64,000 bases of DNA from Streptomyces sp. MH60 (lineage in GTDB: Bacteria > Actinomycetota > Actinomycetes > Streptomycetales > Streptomycetaceae). Made by a program: the position numbers and the translations under genes. The notes below the pieces were generated by a model. That model searched no databases, was not told the DNA's origin, and worked only from the letters and a program-made list of their open reading frames with translations. Of the stretch, positions 27,156 to 35,968 are shown in pieces. Each line of letters opens with the position of its first letter. Positions within the stretch are counted from its first letter, which is position 1. The stretch is from contig NZ_MULI01000018.1 of the NCBI RefSeq assembly GCF_002939385.1, positions 50,285-114,284 of the forward strand, written 5' to 3'.

Positions 27156-27569
27156 ATGGTGCAGAACCAGGGACTGGGCTGGTTGCTCGACGACCTGACC
27201 GCGCGCGTCGAACACGTACGGCACGCGTTGGTCCTGTCCAACGACGGATTGGTGACCGGGGCGAGTACGGGCCTGCGACGCGAGGACGCCGAGCACCTCG
27301 CCGCCGTCTCGTCCGGACTGCACAGCCTGGCCAAGGGCTCGGGCCGTCACTTCGGCGCCGGTCAGGTACGGCAGACGATGGTCGAGTTCGACGACGCCGT
27401 GCTGTTCGTCACCGCCGCGGGTTCTGGCAGTTGCCTGTGCGTGCTCAGCGGGGCGGAGACCGACATCGGGCAGATCGCGTACGAGATGACACTGCTCGTG
27501 AACCGGGTGGGCGAGCACCTCGACGTCGATGCGCGGCAGCCGGGACGGATATCGCCCACCGAGCCCTGA
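27156..27569 (+). CDS. Second roadblock/LC7-domain protein (CvnB paralogue)
   Basis: The 137-residue protein begins MVQNQGLGWLLDDLTARVEH and continues VRHALVLSNDGLVTGAS, then HLAAVSSGLHSLAKGSGRHFG. It closely mirrors the conservon CvnB at 25054-25491, with extra length and sequence difference mainly at the ends. ATG 27156 is preceded by GGGGAGA about ten bases upstream. It has no neighbouring histidine kinase, DUF742 or GTPase gene, so it may be a solitary duplicate that competes for or shares the conservon GTPase. Confidence 0.9.
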   Translation: MVQNQGLGWLLDDLTARVEHVRHALVLSNDGLVTGASTGLRREDAEHLAAVSSGLHSLAKGSGRHFGAGQVRQTMVEFDDAVLFVTAAGSGSCLCVLSGAETDIGQIAYEMTLLVNRVGEHLDVDARQPGRISPTEP

Positions 27570-27606
27570 CCTGCGCTTTCGGTGTCCCCGGTGGTCGGCC
27601 GCAGAG

Positions 27607-27615
27607 TTATCCACA
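27607..27615. promoter_or_regulatory. DnaA-box-like 9-mer
   Basis: TTATCCACA is a perfect match to the classical DnaA box, in the intergenic region ahead of the DUF6397 gene. A single box with no cluster is seen, so an origin is not implied. It may be a regulatory DnaA site or chance. Confidence 0.3.
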
Positions 27616-27707
27616 GGCTCGCCACGGATGCCGCGGCAGCGGCTACGGTTTTTTGTGTCAGCGGGCGCGGACGGCGCCGGCCACACACTCCACGGGGGAG
27701 ACGCATC

Positions 27708-28679
27708 ATGTCCGGCAACACCATCACGCACGGGGTCGCCCCGGTCGGCGAGCCGACCGGCACCACCAGGGGCGCCTCGGTCACACTCCATCGCGCGGCG
27801 CGGGAACTGGGCCTCAGGCGAAGCGAGCTCGACCTCGCCGTGCGGCTCGGCCGGGTTCGCACGGTGTTCGACGACGGAGGAGGCGGGCGGCGCGTCCCCC
27901 GCGACGAGATCGACCGGATCCGGGCGTCGGACGGTTTCCCCGAGGTGCTCCGGGCCGGTGTCCGGGCCGTCGGGACCACGGAGGGCGCGGCCCTCATGGA
28001 CGTGACCACGGCCCGGTTCACCCGTCTCGCGCGGCTGGGAGTGCTGGTGCCCGTGCAGTTCTACGTCAACCGGTACCGCGCCGTCGTCTGGCTGTATCTG
28101 GCGGAGGAGCTGCGGCAGTTCAGGGCCGACGAGCGCAACACCGCACTGCTGAAGGGCCGCACACCCGAAGGACTGCGGGACCAGCTGGAAGAAGGGCTTG
28201 ACCTGCGTCCTCGCAACTGGCGGGGAAGGCATCTCGGATTCCTGCTCCGGCGGGCTGACGACCCCTGGGCCCGGGCCGCGGCGGTTGCGTCGCTGCTCGA
28301 CGCCGCCGAGATCCCGGACGTGGTCACCGATCCCTACGAGCGCTCCCATCTGCTCCGGTTCCGCCCCGCACCCGTCACGCACGGCTCGCCGGGCTCCCCG
28401 GCCGCGCAGCTCGCCGAGGAGATCCTGACGGCCGCCGACCCGGACGAGGTCGCCTGGCTCCGCTCGGACCTGGCGGCCGCGGTGAACACGGCCCGCCGAC
28501 ACCGTCCGGCTCCCCGCCCGGCCCTGCACGCCGTGCCGGGCCCGCCCGGTCCGCGATCCGTACAGGGCGAGACGGCACAACCGGGGCGGCCCGCGGCGGA
28601 GCACCCCGCACCACCCGGGGCGGAGTACCCCCGACGGTTGAGCGGCCTGTTCGGCAGGCTCTGGCGCAGAGACTCCTGA
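27708..28679 (+). CDS. DUF6397 family protein
   Basis: The 323-residue protein has the streptomycete DUF6397 pattern: SVTLHRAARELGLRRSELDLAVRLG, a helix-turn-helix-like N-terminus, and the central TTARFTRLARLGVLVPVQFYVNRYRAVVWLYLAEELRQF. The C-terminal 60 residues are Pro-rich and end RRLSGLFGRLWRRDS. ATG 27708 has GGGGGA about ten bases upstream. The two helical repeats with Arg-rich residues suggest DNA or nucleic-acid contact, but the family has no proven role. It is convergent with the tesB gene, stops two bases apart. Confidence 0.75.
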   Translation: MSGNTITHGVAPVGEPTGTTRGASVTLHRAARELGLRRSELDLAVRLGRVRTVFDDGGGGRRVPRDEIDRIRASDGFPEVLRAGVRAVGTTEGAALMDVTTARFTRLARLGVLVPVQFYVNRYRAVVWLYLAEELRQFRADERNTALLKGRTPEGLRDQLEEGLDLRPRNWRGRHLGFLLRRADDPWARAAAVASLLDAAEIPDVVTDPYERSHLLRFRPAPVTHGSPGSPAAQLAEEILTAADPDEVAWLRSDLAAAVNTARRHRPAPRPALHAVPGPPGPRSVQGETAQPGRPAAEHPAPPGAEYPRRLSGLFGRLWRRDS

Positions 28680-28680
28680 C

Positions 28681-29547
28681 CTACAGAGCCCGGAAAAGCC
28701 CTTCCTGCACCACGGACACCAGCATGCGTCCCTCCGTGTCGTAGATCCGCCCACGGGCCAGCCCGCGCCCGCCGGTCGCGATCGGCGACTCCTGGTCGTA
28801 CAGGAACCACTCGTCGGCCCGGAACGGCCGGTGGAACCACATGGCGTGGTCCAGCGACGCCATGTCGAACCCCCGGGGACCCCACAACGGCTCCACCGGG
28901 ATGCGCACCGCGTCCAGGAGCGTCATGTCACTGGCGTAGGTCAGGGCGCAGGTGTGCACGAGCGGATCGTCGCCGAGCGGTCCGACCGCGCGCATCCACA
29001 CGGCGCTGCGCGGCTCGGCGCCCTCGACCTCCTCGGCACTCCACCGCAGCCGGTCGACATAGCGGATGTCGAAGGGCTGACGGCGGGCCATGCGCTCGAA
29101 CTGCTCCGGCAGCGCACCCAGGTGCTCCCGGACCTCGTCGGCGACCGTCGGCAGGGACTCCGGATCGGGGACCTTGCGGGCCGGCGGCAGCTGGTGCTCG
29201 AAACTCCCCTGCTCAGGCTTGTGAAAGGAGGCGGTGAGCGTGAAGATCGTGCGGCCCTGCTGCACCGCGGTGACCCGGCGGGTGGTGAACGACCGTCCGT
29301 CCCGGTCCCGTTCGACCTGGTACACGATCGGCACGCCGGGGCGTCCGGGACGCAGGAAGTACGCGTGCAGCGAGTGCACCGGGCGGTCGCCGTCGGTGGT
29401 GCGGCCCGCGGCGACCAGCGCCTGGCCGGCCACCTGGCCGCCGAAGACCCGCTGCAGCGACTCCTCGGGGCTTCGGCCACGGAAGATGTTGACCTCGATC
29501 TGCTCCAGGTCGAGGAGGGCGACGAGGCTCTCGGCCGGATTCGTCAT
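28681..29547 (-). CDS. tesB: Acyl-CoA thioesterase II
   Basis: The 288-residue protein is a double-hotdog TesB-type thioesterase. VFGGQVAGQALVAAGRT is the N-terminal hotdog signature, SLHAYFLRPGRPGVPIVY the next conserved block, and SLDHAMWFHRPFRADEWFLYDQESP the C-terminal hotdog signature. The Asp of SLDHAMW is a catalytic-triad residue in TesB. It hydrolyses medium- to long-chain acyl-CoA in the cytosol. ATG 29547 fits. The DEAD-box helicase gene lies 19 bases upstream on the same strand, so they may form a transcription unit, although the functions are not obviously linked. Confidence 0.93.
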   Translation of the reverse strand: MTNPAESLVALLDLEQIEVNIFRGRSPEESLQRVFGGQVAGQALVAAGRTTDGDRPVHSLHAYFLRPGRPGVPIVYQVERDRDGRSFTTRRVTAVQQGRTIFTLTASFHKPEQGSFEHQLPPARKVPDPESLPTVADEVREHLGALPEQFERMARRQPFDIRYVDRLRWSAEEVEGAEPRSAVWMRAVGPLGDDPLVHTCALTYASDMTLLDAVRIPVEPLWGPRGFDMASLDHAMWFHRPFRADEWFLYDQESPIATGGRGLARGRIYDTEGRMLVSVVQEGLFRAL

Positions 29548-29566
29548 GGGTGGGGTTCTCCTGTGC

Positions 29567-32080
29567 TCACAGCTGGCCTACATCGGAGACACGGACGACC
29601 GCACGGCCCTCCGTGTCGGAGGCGGTGAGATCGACCTCCGCACTGATGCCCCAGTCGTGGTCGTCGTTCGGGTCGTCGAAGATCTGCCGCACGCGCCACA
29701 GCCCGTTCTGCGGTTCCTCCTCGATGATCAGCAGCTTCGGACCGCGGGCGTCCGGGCCGGTGCCGAGGTCGTCGTACTCGTCCCAGTACTTGTCCATGGC
29801 CTCGCCCCACGCGTCGGCGTCCCAGCCCGCGTCGGCGTCCATCTCGCCCAGCTCGCCGACCTGGTCCAGGGCGGCCAGCTCGACACGGCGGAACATGGCG
29901 TTGCGAACCAGCACACGGAAGGCGCGCGCGTTGGCGGTGACCGGCCGTACCTGATCGGCCTTCTCCTGCGCCTCCTCGGCGGTCATCTCCTCCGGGTTGG
30001 CGAGCTGCTCCCATTCGTCGAGGAGGCTGGAGTCGACCTGGCGCACCATCTCGCCGAGCCACTCGATCAGGTCCTGGAGGTCCTCGGACTTCAGATCGTC
30101 CGGCACGGTGTGGTCGAGGGCCTTGTAGGCGCTCGCCAGGTAGCGCAGCACGATGCCCTCGGTGCGGGCCAGTTCGTAGTGGGAGACCAGCTCCGTGAAG
30201 GTCAGTGCCCGTTCGTACATGTCACGGATGACCGACTTCGGGGACAGCGGGTGGTCACCCACCCAGGGGTGGCTCCTGCGGTACGTGTCGTAGGCGTGGA
30301 AGAGCAGCTCCTCCAAGGGCTTCGGGTACGTGATGTCCTGGAGACGCTCCATGCGCTCCTCGTACTCGACGCCGTCCGCCTTCATCGCGGCCACGGCCTC
30401 ACCACGCGCCTTGTTCTGCTGGGCGGCGAGGATCTGCCGCGGGTCGTCCAGCGTGGACTCCACGACCGACACCATGTCCAGCGCGTACGACGGGGACTCC
30501 GGGTCCAGCAGTTCGAAGGCGGCCAGGGCGAACGTGGACAGCGGCTGGTTCAGCGCGAAGTCCTGCTGGAGGTCCACCGTGAGACGCACGACGCGTCCCT
30601 CCGCGTCCGGCTGGTCGAGCTTCTCCACGATGCCGCCGTCCAGCAGCGAACGGTAGATGGCGATGGCCCGCCGGATGTGCCTGAGCTGCTGCCGGCGTGG
30701 CTCGTGGTTGTCCTCCAGCAGGTGCCGCATCGCGGAGAAGGCGTCGCCAGGGCGGGCGATCACCGACAGCAGCATGGTGTGCGTGACCCGGAAGCGGGAC
30801 GTCAGAGGTTCCGGCTCCGAGCCGATGAGCTTGTCGAACGTGCTCTCCGACCAGGCGACGAACCCCTCGGGAGCCTTCTTCCGGACGACCTTCCGCCGCT
30901 TCTTCGGGTCGTCACCGGCCTTGGCGAGCGCCTTCTCGTTCTCGACGACGTGCTCGGGCGCCTGGGCGACCACGAACCCCTCCGTGTCGAACCCGGCCCG
31001 CCCGGCCCGCCCGGCGATCTGGTGGAACTCCCGGGCCCTCAGCGTGCGGACCCGGGTGCCGTCGTACTTGCTCAACGCCGTGAACAGCACGGTGCGGATC
31101 GGGACGTTGACGCCCACGCCGAGTGTGTCCGTTCCGCAGATCACCTTCAGCAGGCCGGCCTGCGCGAGCTTCTCCACCAGCCGCCGGTACTTGGGCAGCA
31201 TGCCGGCGTGGTGGACCCCGATGCCGTGCCGCACGTAGCGGGAGAGATTGCGGCCGAACTTCGTGGTGAAGCGGAAGTTGCCGATGAGGTCGGCGATCCG
31301 CTCCTTCTCCTCGCGCGTGCACATGTTGATGCTCATCAGGGCCTGTGCCCGCTCCACGGCCTGCGCCTGGGTGAAGTGCACGATGTACACGGGGGCCTGC
31401 CGGGCCGCCAGAAGATCGGTGAGCGTCTCGGTGAGCGGTGTGTAGCGGAACTCGTAGGAGAGCGGCACCGGCCGGGTGGCCGAGCGGACCACCGCGGTGG
31501 GACGGCCGGTACGGCGCGCGAGGTCCTTCTCGAAGAAGGAGACGTCACCGAGCGTCGCCGACATCAGGACGAACTGGGCCTGCGGCAGTTCCAGCAGGGG
31601 AATCTGCCAGGCCCAGCCGCGGTCCGGCTCCGCGTAGAAGTGGAACTCGTCCATGACGACCTGGCCGATGTCCGCGTGCTTGCCGTCACGCAGCGCGATG
31701 GACGCCAGGACCTCGGCCGTGCAGCAGATGACGGGGGCGTCGGAGTTCACGGAGGCGTCGCCGGTCAGCATGCCCACGTTCTCGGTGCCGAAGATCTTGC
31801 ACAGCTCGAAGAACTTCTCCGACACCAGCGCCTTGATCGGTGCCGTGTAGAAGGTGACCTCGTCCCGGGCCAGGGCGGCGAAGTGCGCGCCCGCCGCGAT
31901 CATGCTCTTGCCGGAGCCGGTGGGCGTCGACACGATCACGTTCGCGCCGGAGACCACCTCGATCAGCGCCTCCTCCTGGTGGGAGTAGAGCGTGAGACCG
32001 CGTTCCTTGGCCCACGCCTCGAACGCTTCGTACAAGGCATCGGGGTCGGCGGTCCGCGGCAGCTGATCGATGAGGGTCAC
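29567..32080 (-). CDS. SKI2/HelY-like DEAD-box RNA helicase
   Basis: The 837-residue protein carries the helicase core: STPTGSGKSM (residues 51-60), VVMDEFHFYAEPDRGW (motif II, DEFH), LMSATLGDVS (III) and QIAGRAGRAGFD (VI). Its N-terminal SHQEEALIEVV is the Q-motif-like beginning. C-terminal regions match the Ski2/Mtr4-like actinobacterial helicases. It likely unwinds structured RNA. GTG 32080 is the conserved start, with GGGGG close upstream. It precedes tesB by 19 bases and is divergent from the YdjM-like gene 145 bases away. Confidence 0.92.
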   Translation of the reverse strand: MTLIDQLPRTADPDALYEAFEAWAKERGLTLYSHQEEALIEVVSGANVIVSTPTGSGKSMIAAGAHFAALARDEVTFYTAPIKALVSEKFFELCKIFGTENVGMLTGDASVNSDAPVICCTAEVLASIALRDGKHADIGQVVMDEFHFYAEPDRGWAWQIPLLELPQAQFVLMSATLGDVSFFEKDLARRTGRPTAVVRSATRPVPLSYEFRYTPLTETLTDLLAARQAPVYIVHFTQAQAVERAQALMSINMCTREEKERIADLIGNFRFTTKFGRNLSRYVRHGIGVHHAGMLPKYRRLVEKLAQAGLLKVICGTDTLGVGVNVPIRTVLFTALSKYDGTRVRTLRAREFHQIAGRAGRAGFDTEGFVVAQAPEHVVENEKALAKAGDDPKKRRKVVRKKAPEGFVAWSESTFDKLIGSEPEPLTSRFRVTHTMLLSVIARPGDAFSAMRHLLEDNHEPRRQQLRHIRRAIAIYRSLLDGGIVEKLDQPDAEGRVVRLTVDLQQDFALNQPLSTFALAAFELLDPESPSYALDMVSVVESTLDDPRQILAAQQNKARGEAVAAMKADGVEYEERMERLQDITYPKPLEELLFHAYDTYRRSHPWVGDHPLSPKSVIRDMYERALTFTELVSHYELARTEGIVLRYLASAYKALDHTVPDDLKSEDLQDLIEWLGEMVRQVDSSLLDEWEQLANPEEMTAEEAQEKADQVRPVTANARAFRVLVRNAMFRRVELAALDQVGELGEMDADAGWDADAWGEAMDKYWDEYDDLGTGPDARGPKLLIIEEEPQNGLWRVRQIFDDPNDDHDWGISAEVDLTASDTEGRAVVRVSDVGQL

Positions 32081-32225
32081 GCCCCCATCTTGCCTGCCCC
32101 GGGCCGCGATGGGGGAATCGGCTGTCCGTGTGAAGATCACGAACGCTACGCTGGGTCGCCGGCGCGGCAACAGCGGACCCGGACAACTGCACAGCGGCAC
32201 ACGAGGAATGGGGCGGGCAACGGCG

Positions 32226-33020
32226 ATGATGGGACCAGCACACTCACTGTCGGGTGCCGCGGCGTGGCTCGGCGTCGGGGCGGCGACCGCCGCCGCGGGA
32301 CGGCCGATGCCCTGGCCGGTGCTGCTCGCCGGAGCCCTGATCTGCGCCGGAGCGGCGCTCGCCCCGGACCTCGACCACAAGGCTGCCACCATCTCCCGGG
32401 CCTTCGGACCGCTCTCCCGGGGGCTGTGCGAGATCGTCGACAAGCTCTCCTACGCCGTCTACAAGGCCACGAGGAAGCCGGGCGACCCGCGCCGCTCCGG
32501 CGGACACCGCACGCTGACGCACACCTGGCTGTGGGCGGTCCTGATAGGCGGGGGCGCGTCGGTCCTGGCCATCACGGGCGGCCGTTGGGCGGTGCTGGCG
32601 CTCCTCTTCGTGCACATGGTGCTGGCCATCGAGGGGCTGCTCTGGCGGGCCACCCGCGGTTCCAGCAGCGACGTGCTGGTCTGGCTGCTGGCCGGGACCA
32701 GCGCGTGGATCCTCGCCGGCATCCTGGACAAGCCGGACGGCGGCGCGGACTGGCTGTTCACGGCGCCGGGCCAGGAGTACCTGTGGCTGGGGCTGCCGAT
32801 CGTGCTCGGCTCGCTGGTGCACGACATCGGGGACGCGCTGACCGTTTCGGGCTGCCCGATACTCTGGCCCATACCGGTGGGCCGCAAGCGGTGGTACCCC
32901 ATCGGCCCGCCGAAGGCCATGCGGTTCCGAGCGGGCAGCTGGGTGGAGCTGAAGGTACTGATGCCGGTGTTCATGCTGCTCGGGGGAGTGGGCGGCGCGG
33001 CGGCGCTCAACTTCATCTGA
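32226..33020 (+). CDS. Metal-dependent hydrolase-like membrane protein (YdjM/DUF457)
   Basis: The 264-residue protein has the YdjM-like pattern: AHSLSGAAAWLGVG at the start, ALAPDLDHKAAT with DLDH metal ligands, and GGHRTLTHTWLWAVL with the HRTLTH motif. At the C-terminus, GSLVHDIGDALTVSGCPILWPIP gives a further conserved block. Four to five hydrophobic segments suggest an inner-membrane protein. Starts ATG 32226 or 32229 are near equivalent. The family is often called metal-dependent hydrolase, though its substrate is not established. Confidence 0.88.
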   Translation: MMGPAHSLSGAAAWLGVGAATAAAGRPMPWPVLLAGALICAGAALAPDLDHKAATISRAFGPLSRGLCEIVDKLSYAVYKATRKPGDPRRSGGHRTLTHTWLWAVLIGGGASVLAITGGRWAVLALLFVHMVLAIEGLLWRATRGSSSDVLVWLLAGTSAWILAGILDKPDGGADWLFTAPGQEYLWLGLPIVLGSLVHDIGDALTVSGCPILWPIPVGRKRWYPIGPPKAMRFRAGSWVELKVLMPVFMLLGGVGGAAALNFI

Positions 33021-33040
33021 GCGACGCGGGCCCGGCCGGC

Positions 33041-33313
33041 TCAGCCGGTTTCCCCGGTGTCCTGCCCCTCGCCCGCGCCGTAACGCCGCTCGAAGCGGGC
33101 GACGCGGCCCTCCGAGTCCACCGTTCGCGCCTTGCCCGTGTAGAAGGGGTGGCTCTCCGAGGAGATCTCCACGTCCACCACCGGGTACGTCTCGCCGTCG
33201 TCCCACGCGATGGTCTGGTCGCTGGTCGCGGTGGACCGGGTCAGGAAGGCGTACCCGGCACTGCGGTCACGGAAGACGACGGGCCGGTAGTCGGGGTGCT
33301 TGTCCTGCTGCAT
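33041..33313 (-). CDS. rpmE2: 50S ribosomal protein L31 type B (zinc-free)
   Basis: The 90-residue protein starts [23 protein letters not shown] and includes [36 protein letters not shown], the L31 signature. It lacks the CxxC zinc ligands of L31 type A, so it is the C-minus form, which in many bacteria replaces the zinc form when zinc is scarce. The start at 33313 has GAGGAG nearby. No Zur-type palindrome was seen in the 60 bases ahead of it, so zinc control is not supported by this sequence. Confidence 0.93.
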   Translation of the reverse strand: MQQDKHPDYRPVVFRDRSAGYAFLTRSTATSDQTIAWDDGETYPVVDVEISSESHPFYTGKARTVDSEGRVARFERRYGAGEGQDTGETG

Positions 33314-33376
33314 GGCTGCTCCTCGTACCGCACGGTTCATGGGAGCGACGGCACGGGGCTGCCGCCGCGATTGGTG

Positions 33377-33847
33377 TCAGCCGGGCAGGGAGTCCTCGTC
33401 GACCACGTGCATCGCGGCCTCCTCGGCGGAGGCGGCCGCGCCGTCGATGCCCACGTCCATGGCGACCAGCGCCGGCTCCTCGTCCTCGTGCGCCCCTTCG
33501 TCGGGTGCCACGAGCCGGCCGGAGCGGCCCGCGCCGACCTCGTTGTCCAGCAGTTCCCCGTCGGTGCCGTCGGAGTCGCCCAGCCCGTCACCGTCGGGCG
33601 CGAGCTCGTCCGGCCGCTCCTCGGCGAGCCGCTGGTCCAGCGTTTCGCCGCGGCGGCGTTCGGCGGCGGTCACGCCGGTGTGCTCCACCGCCCAGGGGCG
33701 CTCGGGCGGGGACCAGCCCCGGTCGAGGGGATCGTCGACACCGTCCTCCTCGAGGGTGTCCTCACCGTCGAGGAGCCCGGTGTCCTCCCGCTGCTCGGAT
33801 CCGTCGGGCTGGTAGACGTCATCTCCCCATCCGTCGACGCTGTTCAC
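33377..33847 (-). CDS. DUF5709 family acidic protein
   Basis: The 156-residue very acidic protein starts with GTG 33847, with GGAGG five bases upstream. It is rich in Asp and Glu and low in hydrophobic residues: GWGDDVYQPDGSEQREDTG and LGDSDGTDGELLDNEVG are typical. The end reads EEAAMHVVDEDSLPG, which matches the DUF5709 C-terminus (EEAAMHV). It is probably a soluble intrinsically disordered protein; its role is unknown. It is located next to rpmE2 on the same strand but with a 63-base gap. Confidence 0.8.
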   Translation of the reverse strand: MNSVDGWGDDVYQPDGSEQREDTGLLDGEDTLEEDGVDDPLDRGWSPPERPWAVEHTGVTAAERRRGETLDQRLAEERPDELAPDGDGLGDSDGTDGELLDNEVGAGRSGRLVAPDEGAHEDEEPALVAMDVGIDGAAASAEEAAMHVVDEDSLPG

Positions 33848-34186
33848 GGATACCTCCAGGGGGTGGGGACCGGCCCCTTCTCACCGTGGACGGCGGCGGG
33901 CCGCCGCTGCACGGGGCACAGGCCTCATCTGTCGCGGAACCGCGCGGTTCCCGGGCCTACCTCGAGCCGGTGCCTGCTCCCAGCCTTCCACTCCCTTTCG
34001 GGACCGCGCAACGGCACGGACCCCGCCGGGTTACGCGGCAGGCCCGCCCCGGCGGCTTCGCCGGGCCGGCCGACCCACGCCGGGCGCCGCGGCACCTGCG
34101 GCGCGTCCGCCCCGGGGCCACCGCCCGGCCTCCCACCGGAGCCCCGCCCGACAGGGCCGACTCGGCCGCGAAGGTGCGCGGGGCGG
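33848..34186. other. 339-bp intergenic region with GC-rich palindromes
   Basis: No gene is supported here. The minus-strand frames that cross it are Arg/Gly-rich without a family match. A near-palindromic GCGGCGGGCCGCCGC lies near 33892-33906, and GGAACCGCGCGGTTCC (33936-33951) is a perfect 16-bp palindrome. Either could serve as a terminator or operator for the flanking genes. Confidence 0.5.
33936..33951. promoter_or_regulatory. 16-bp perfect palindrome
   Basis: GGAACCGCGCGGTTCC is a perfect dyad about 90 bases upstream of the DUF5709 start and about 235 bases after the end of the ABC gene. The absence of a loop makes an operator more likely than a terminator hairpin, but no matching regulator is nearby. 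Confidence 0.35.
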
Positions 34187-35968
34187 CTACCCGTGCCAGG
34201 ACCGCCACAGCGCCGCGTAGGCACCGTCGGTCGCGACCAGCTCGTCGTGGCTGCCCAGCTCACTGATCCGGCCGTTCTCGACCACGGCGATGACGTCCGC
34301 GTCATGGGCGGTGTGCAGGCGATGGGCGATCGCGATCACCGTGCGTCCGTCCAGGACCCGGGCCAGGGACCGTTCGAGGTGACGTGCGGCCCGTGGGTCG
34401 AGCAGGGACGTCGCCTCGTCCAGCACCAGGGTGTGCGGGTCGGCCAGCACCAGGCGGGCCAGCGCGATCTGCTGGGCCTGCGCCGGGGTGAGCGCGAAGC
34501 CGCCCGAGCCGACCTCGGTGTCCAGCCCCTCGTCGAGCCCACGGGACCAGTCGTCCGCGTCGACCGCTCCCAGCGCCGCCCACAGCTCGGCGTCGGTGGC
34601 ACCGGTCCTGGCGAGCCGGAGGTTGTCGCGCAGGGAGCCCACGAAGACGTGATGCTCCTGGTTGACGAGGGCGACGTGCGAGCGGACCCGTTCGGCGGAC
34701 ATCCGGGACAGTTCCGCGCCGCCCAGGGTGATCCGGCCCTCGCGCGGACCGTAGATGCCCGCGAGCAGCCTGCCCAGGGTGGACTTGCCCGCACCAGAAG
34801 GGCCGACGAGGGCCAGCCTGGTCCCGGGGGCGACCTCCAGCGACACCTTGCGCAGCACGTCAACGCCCTCCAGGTAGCCGAAGCGCACGCGGTCGGCGTG
34901 CACGTGCCGTCCGTCGGGGGTCAGCGTGCCGTCACCGGCGTCCGGCTCGATGTCCCGGACGCCCACCAGCCGGGCCAGGGAGACCTGGGCCACCTGCAGC
35001 TCGTCGTACCAGCGCAGGATGAGGCCCACCGGGTCGACGAGCATCTGCGCGATCAGGGCGGCCGTGGTCAGCTGGCCGACCCCGATCCAGCCCTGGAGGA
35101 CGAAGACACCACCGATGAGCAGGACGGAGGCGAGCACGGTCACATGGGTGACGTTGATGACGGGGAAGAGCACCGACCGCAGCCAGAGGGTGTAGCGCTC
35201 CCAGGCCGTCCACTCCTTGATCCGGCGCTCCGACAGCTCGATCCGACGGGCGTCGAGACGGTGGGACTCGACGGTGCGCCCGGCGTCCACCGTCTCGGCG
35301 AGGGCGGCGGCCACCGCGGCGTACCCGGCGGCCTCCGAGCGGTAGGCGGCGGGCGCCCGGCGGAAGTACCAGCGGCAGCCGATCACCAGCAGCGGCACCG
35401 CGATCAGCACCGCGGGAGCGAGCGGCGGTGCCGTGACCACCAGGCCGCCGAGCAGCAGCACCACCCATACGGCGCCGATCGCGAGCTGGGGCACGGCCTC
35501 GCGCATGGCGTTGGCGAGCCGGTCGATGTCCGTGGTGATCCGGGAGAGCAGGTCGCCCGTGCCGGCCCGTTCCAGCACACCGGGCGGCAGCCCGACCGAA
35601 CGCACGAGGAAGTCCTCGCGCAGATCGGCCAGCATCCGCTCGCCGAGCACGGCCCCCCGCAGCCGTACCTCGCGCACGAAGACGGCCTGTACCACGAGGG
35701 CGAGCACGAAGAGCGTGGCCGTGAGGCCGAGACGCAGTTCGCGCGCGTCGTCCGAGACCCGCTCCACGAGCCCGCCCAGCAGGTAGGGGCCCGCCATCGA
35801 GGCGATCACGGCGACGGTGTTGACGGTGACGAGGAAGAGGAACGCCCGACGGTGCCGGCGCAGCAGTTCCCCGATGTAGGCACGCACGGTCGGGCGGGCG
35901 CCGACGGGCAGGGTGCCGGCCGTCGTCGGGACCGCCGGGTCGTAGGACGGTGGCGCGACGCCGATCAT
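34187..35968 (-). CDS. ABC exporter half-transporter, second subunit (intact Walker A, divergent signature)
   Basis: The 593-residue protein has six membrane spans (first: FLFLVTVNTVAVIASMAGPYLLGGL) and an ATP-binding domain. Walker A is intact, VGPSGAGKSTLGRLL (about residues 387-400), Walker B TLVLDEATSLLD is normal, and the H-loop IAIAHRLHTA is present. The signature LSGGQ is replaced by LTPAQAQQIALAR (about 490), so this half contributes a poor signature to the partner ATP site. Start ATG 35968 overlaps the stop of the upstream ABC gene. The pair is an exporter of unknown substrate, likely a drug or lipid. Confidence 0.9.
   Translation of the reverse strand: MIGVAPPSYDPAVPTTAGTLPVGARPTVRAYIGELLRRHRRAFLFLVTVNTVAVIASMAGPYLLGGLVERVSDDARELRLGLTATLFVLALVVQAVFVREVRLRGAVLGERMLADLREDFLVRSVGLPPGVLERAGTGDLLSRITTDIDRLANAMREAVPQLAIGAVWVVLLLGGLVVTAPPLAPAVLIAVPLLVIGCRWYFRRAPAAYRSEAAGYAAVAAALAETVDAGRTVESHRLDARRIELSERRIKEWTAWERYTLWLRSVLFPVINVTHVTVLASVLLIGGVFVLQGWIGVGQLTTAALIAQMLVDPVGLILRWYDELQVAQVSLARLVGVRDIEPDAGDGTLTPDGRHVHADRVRFGYLEGVDVLRKVSLEVAPGTRLALVGPSGAGKSTLGRLLAGIYGPREGRITLGGAELSRMSAERVRSHVALVNQEHHVFVGSLRDNLRLARTGATDAELWAALGAVDADDWSRGLDEGLDTEVGSGGFALTPAQAQQIALARLVLADPHTLVLDEATSLLDPRAARHLERSLARVLDGRTVIAIAHRLHTAHDADVIAVVENGRISELGSHDELVATDGAYAALWRSWHG

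Noticed and set aside
27570..27707. Possible replication origin because of the DnaA box
   Set aside because: Only one 9-mer; an origin would have clustered boxes and dnaA/dnaN neighbours.
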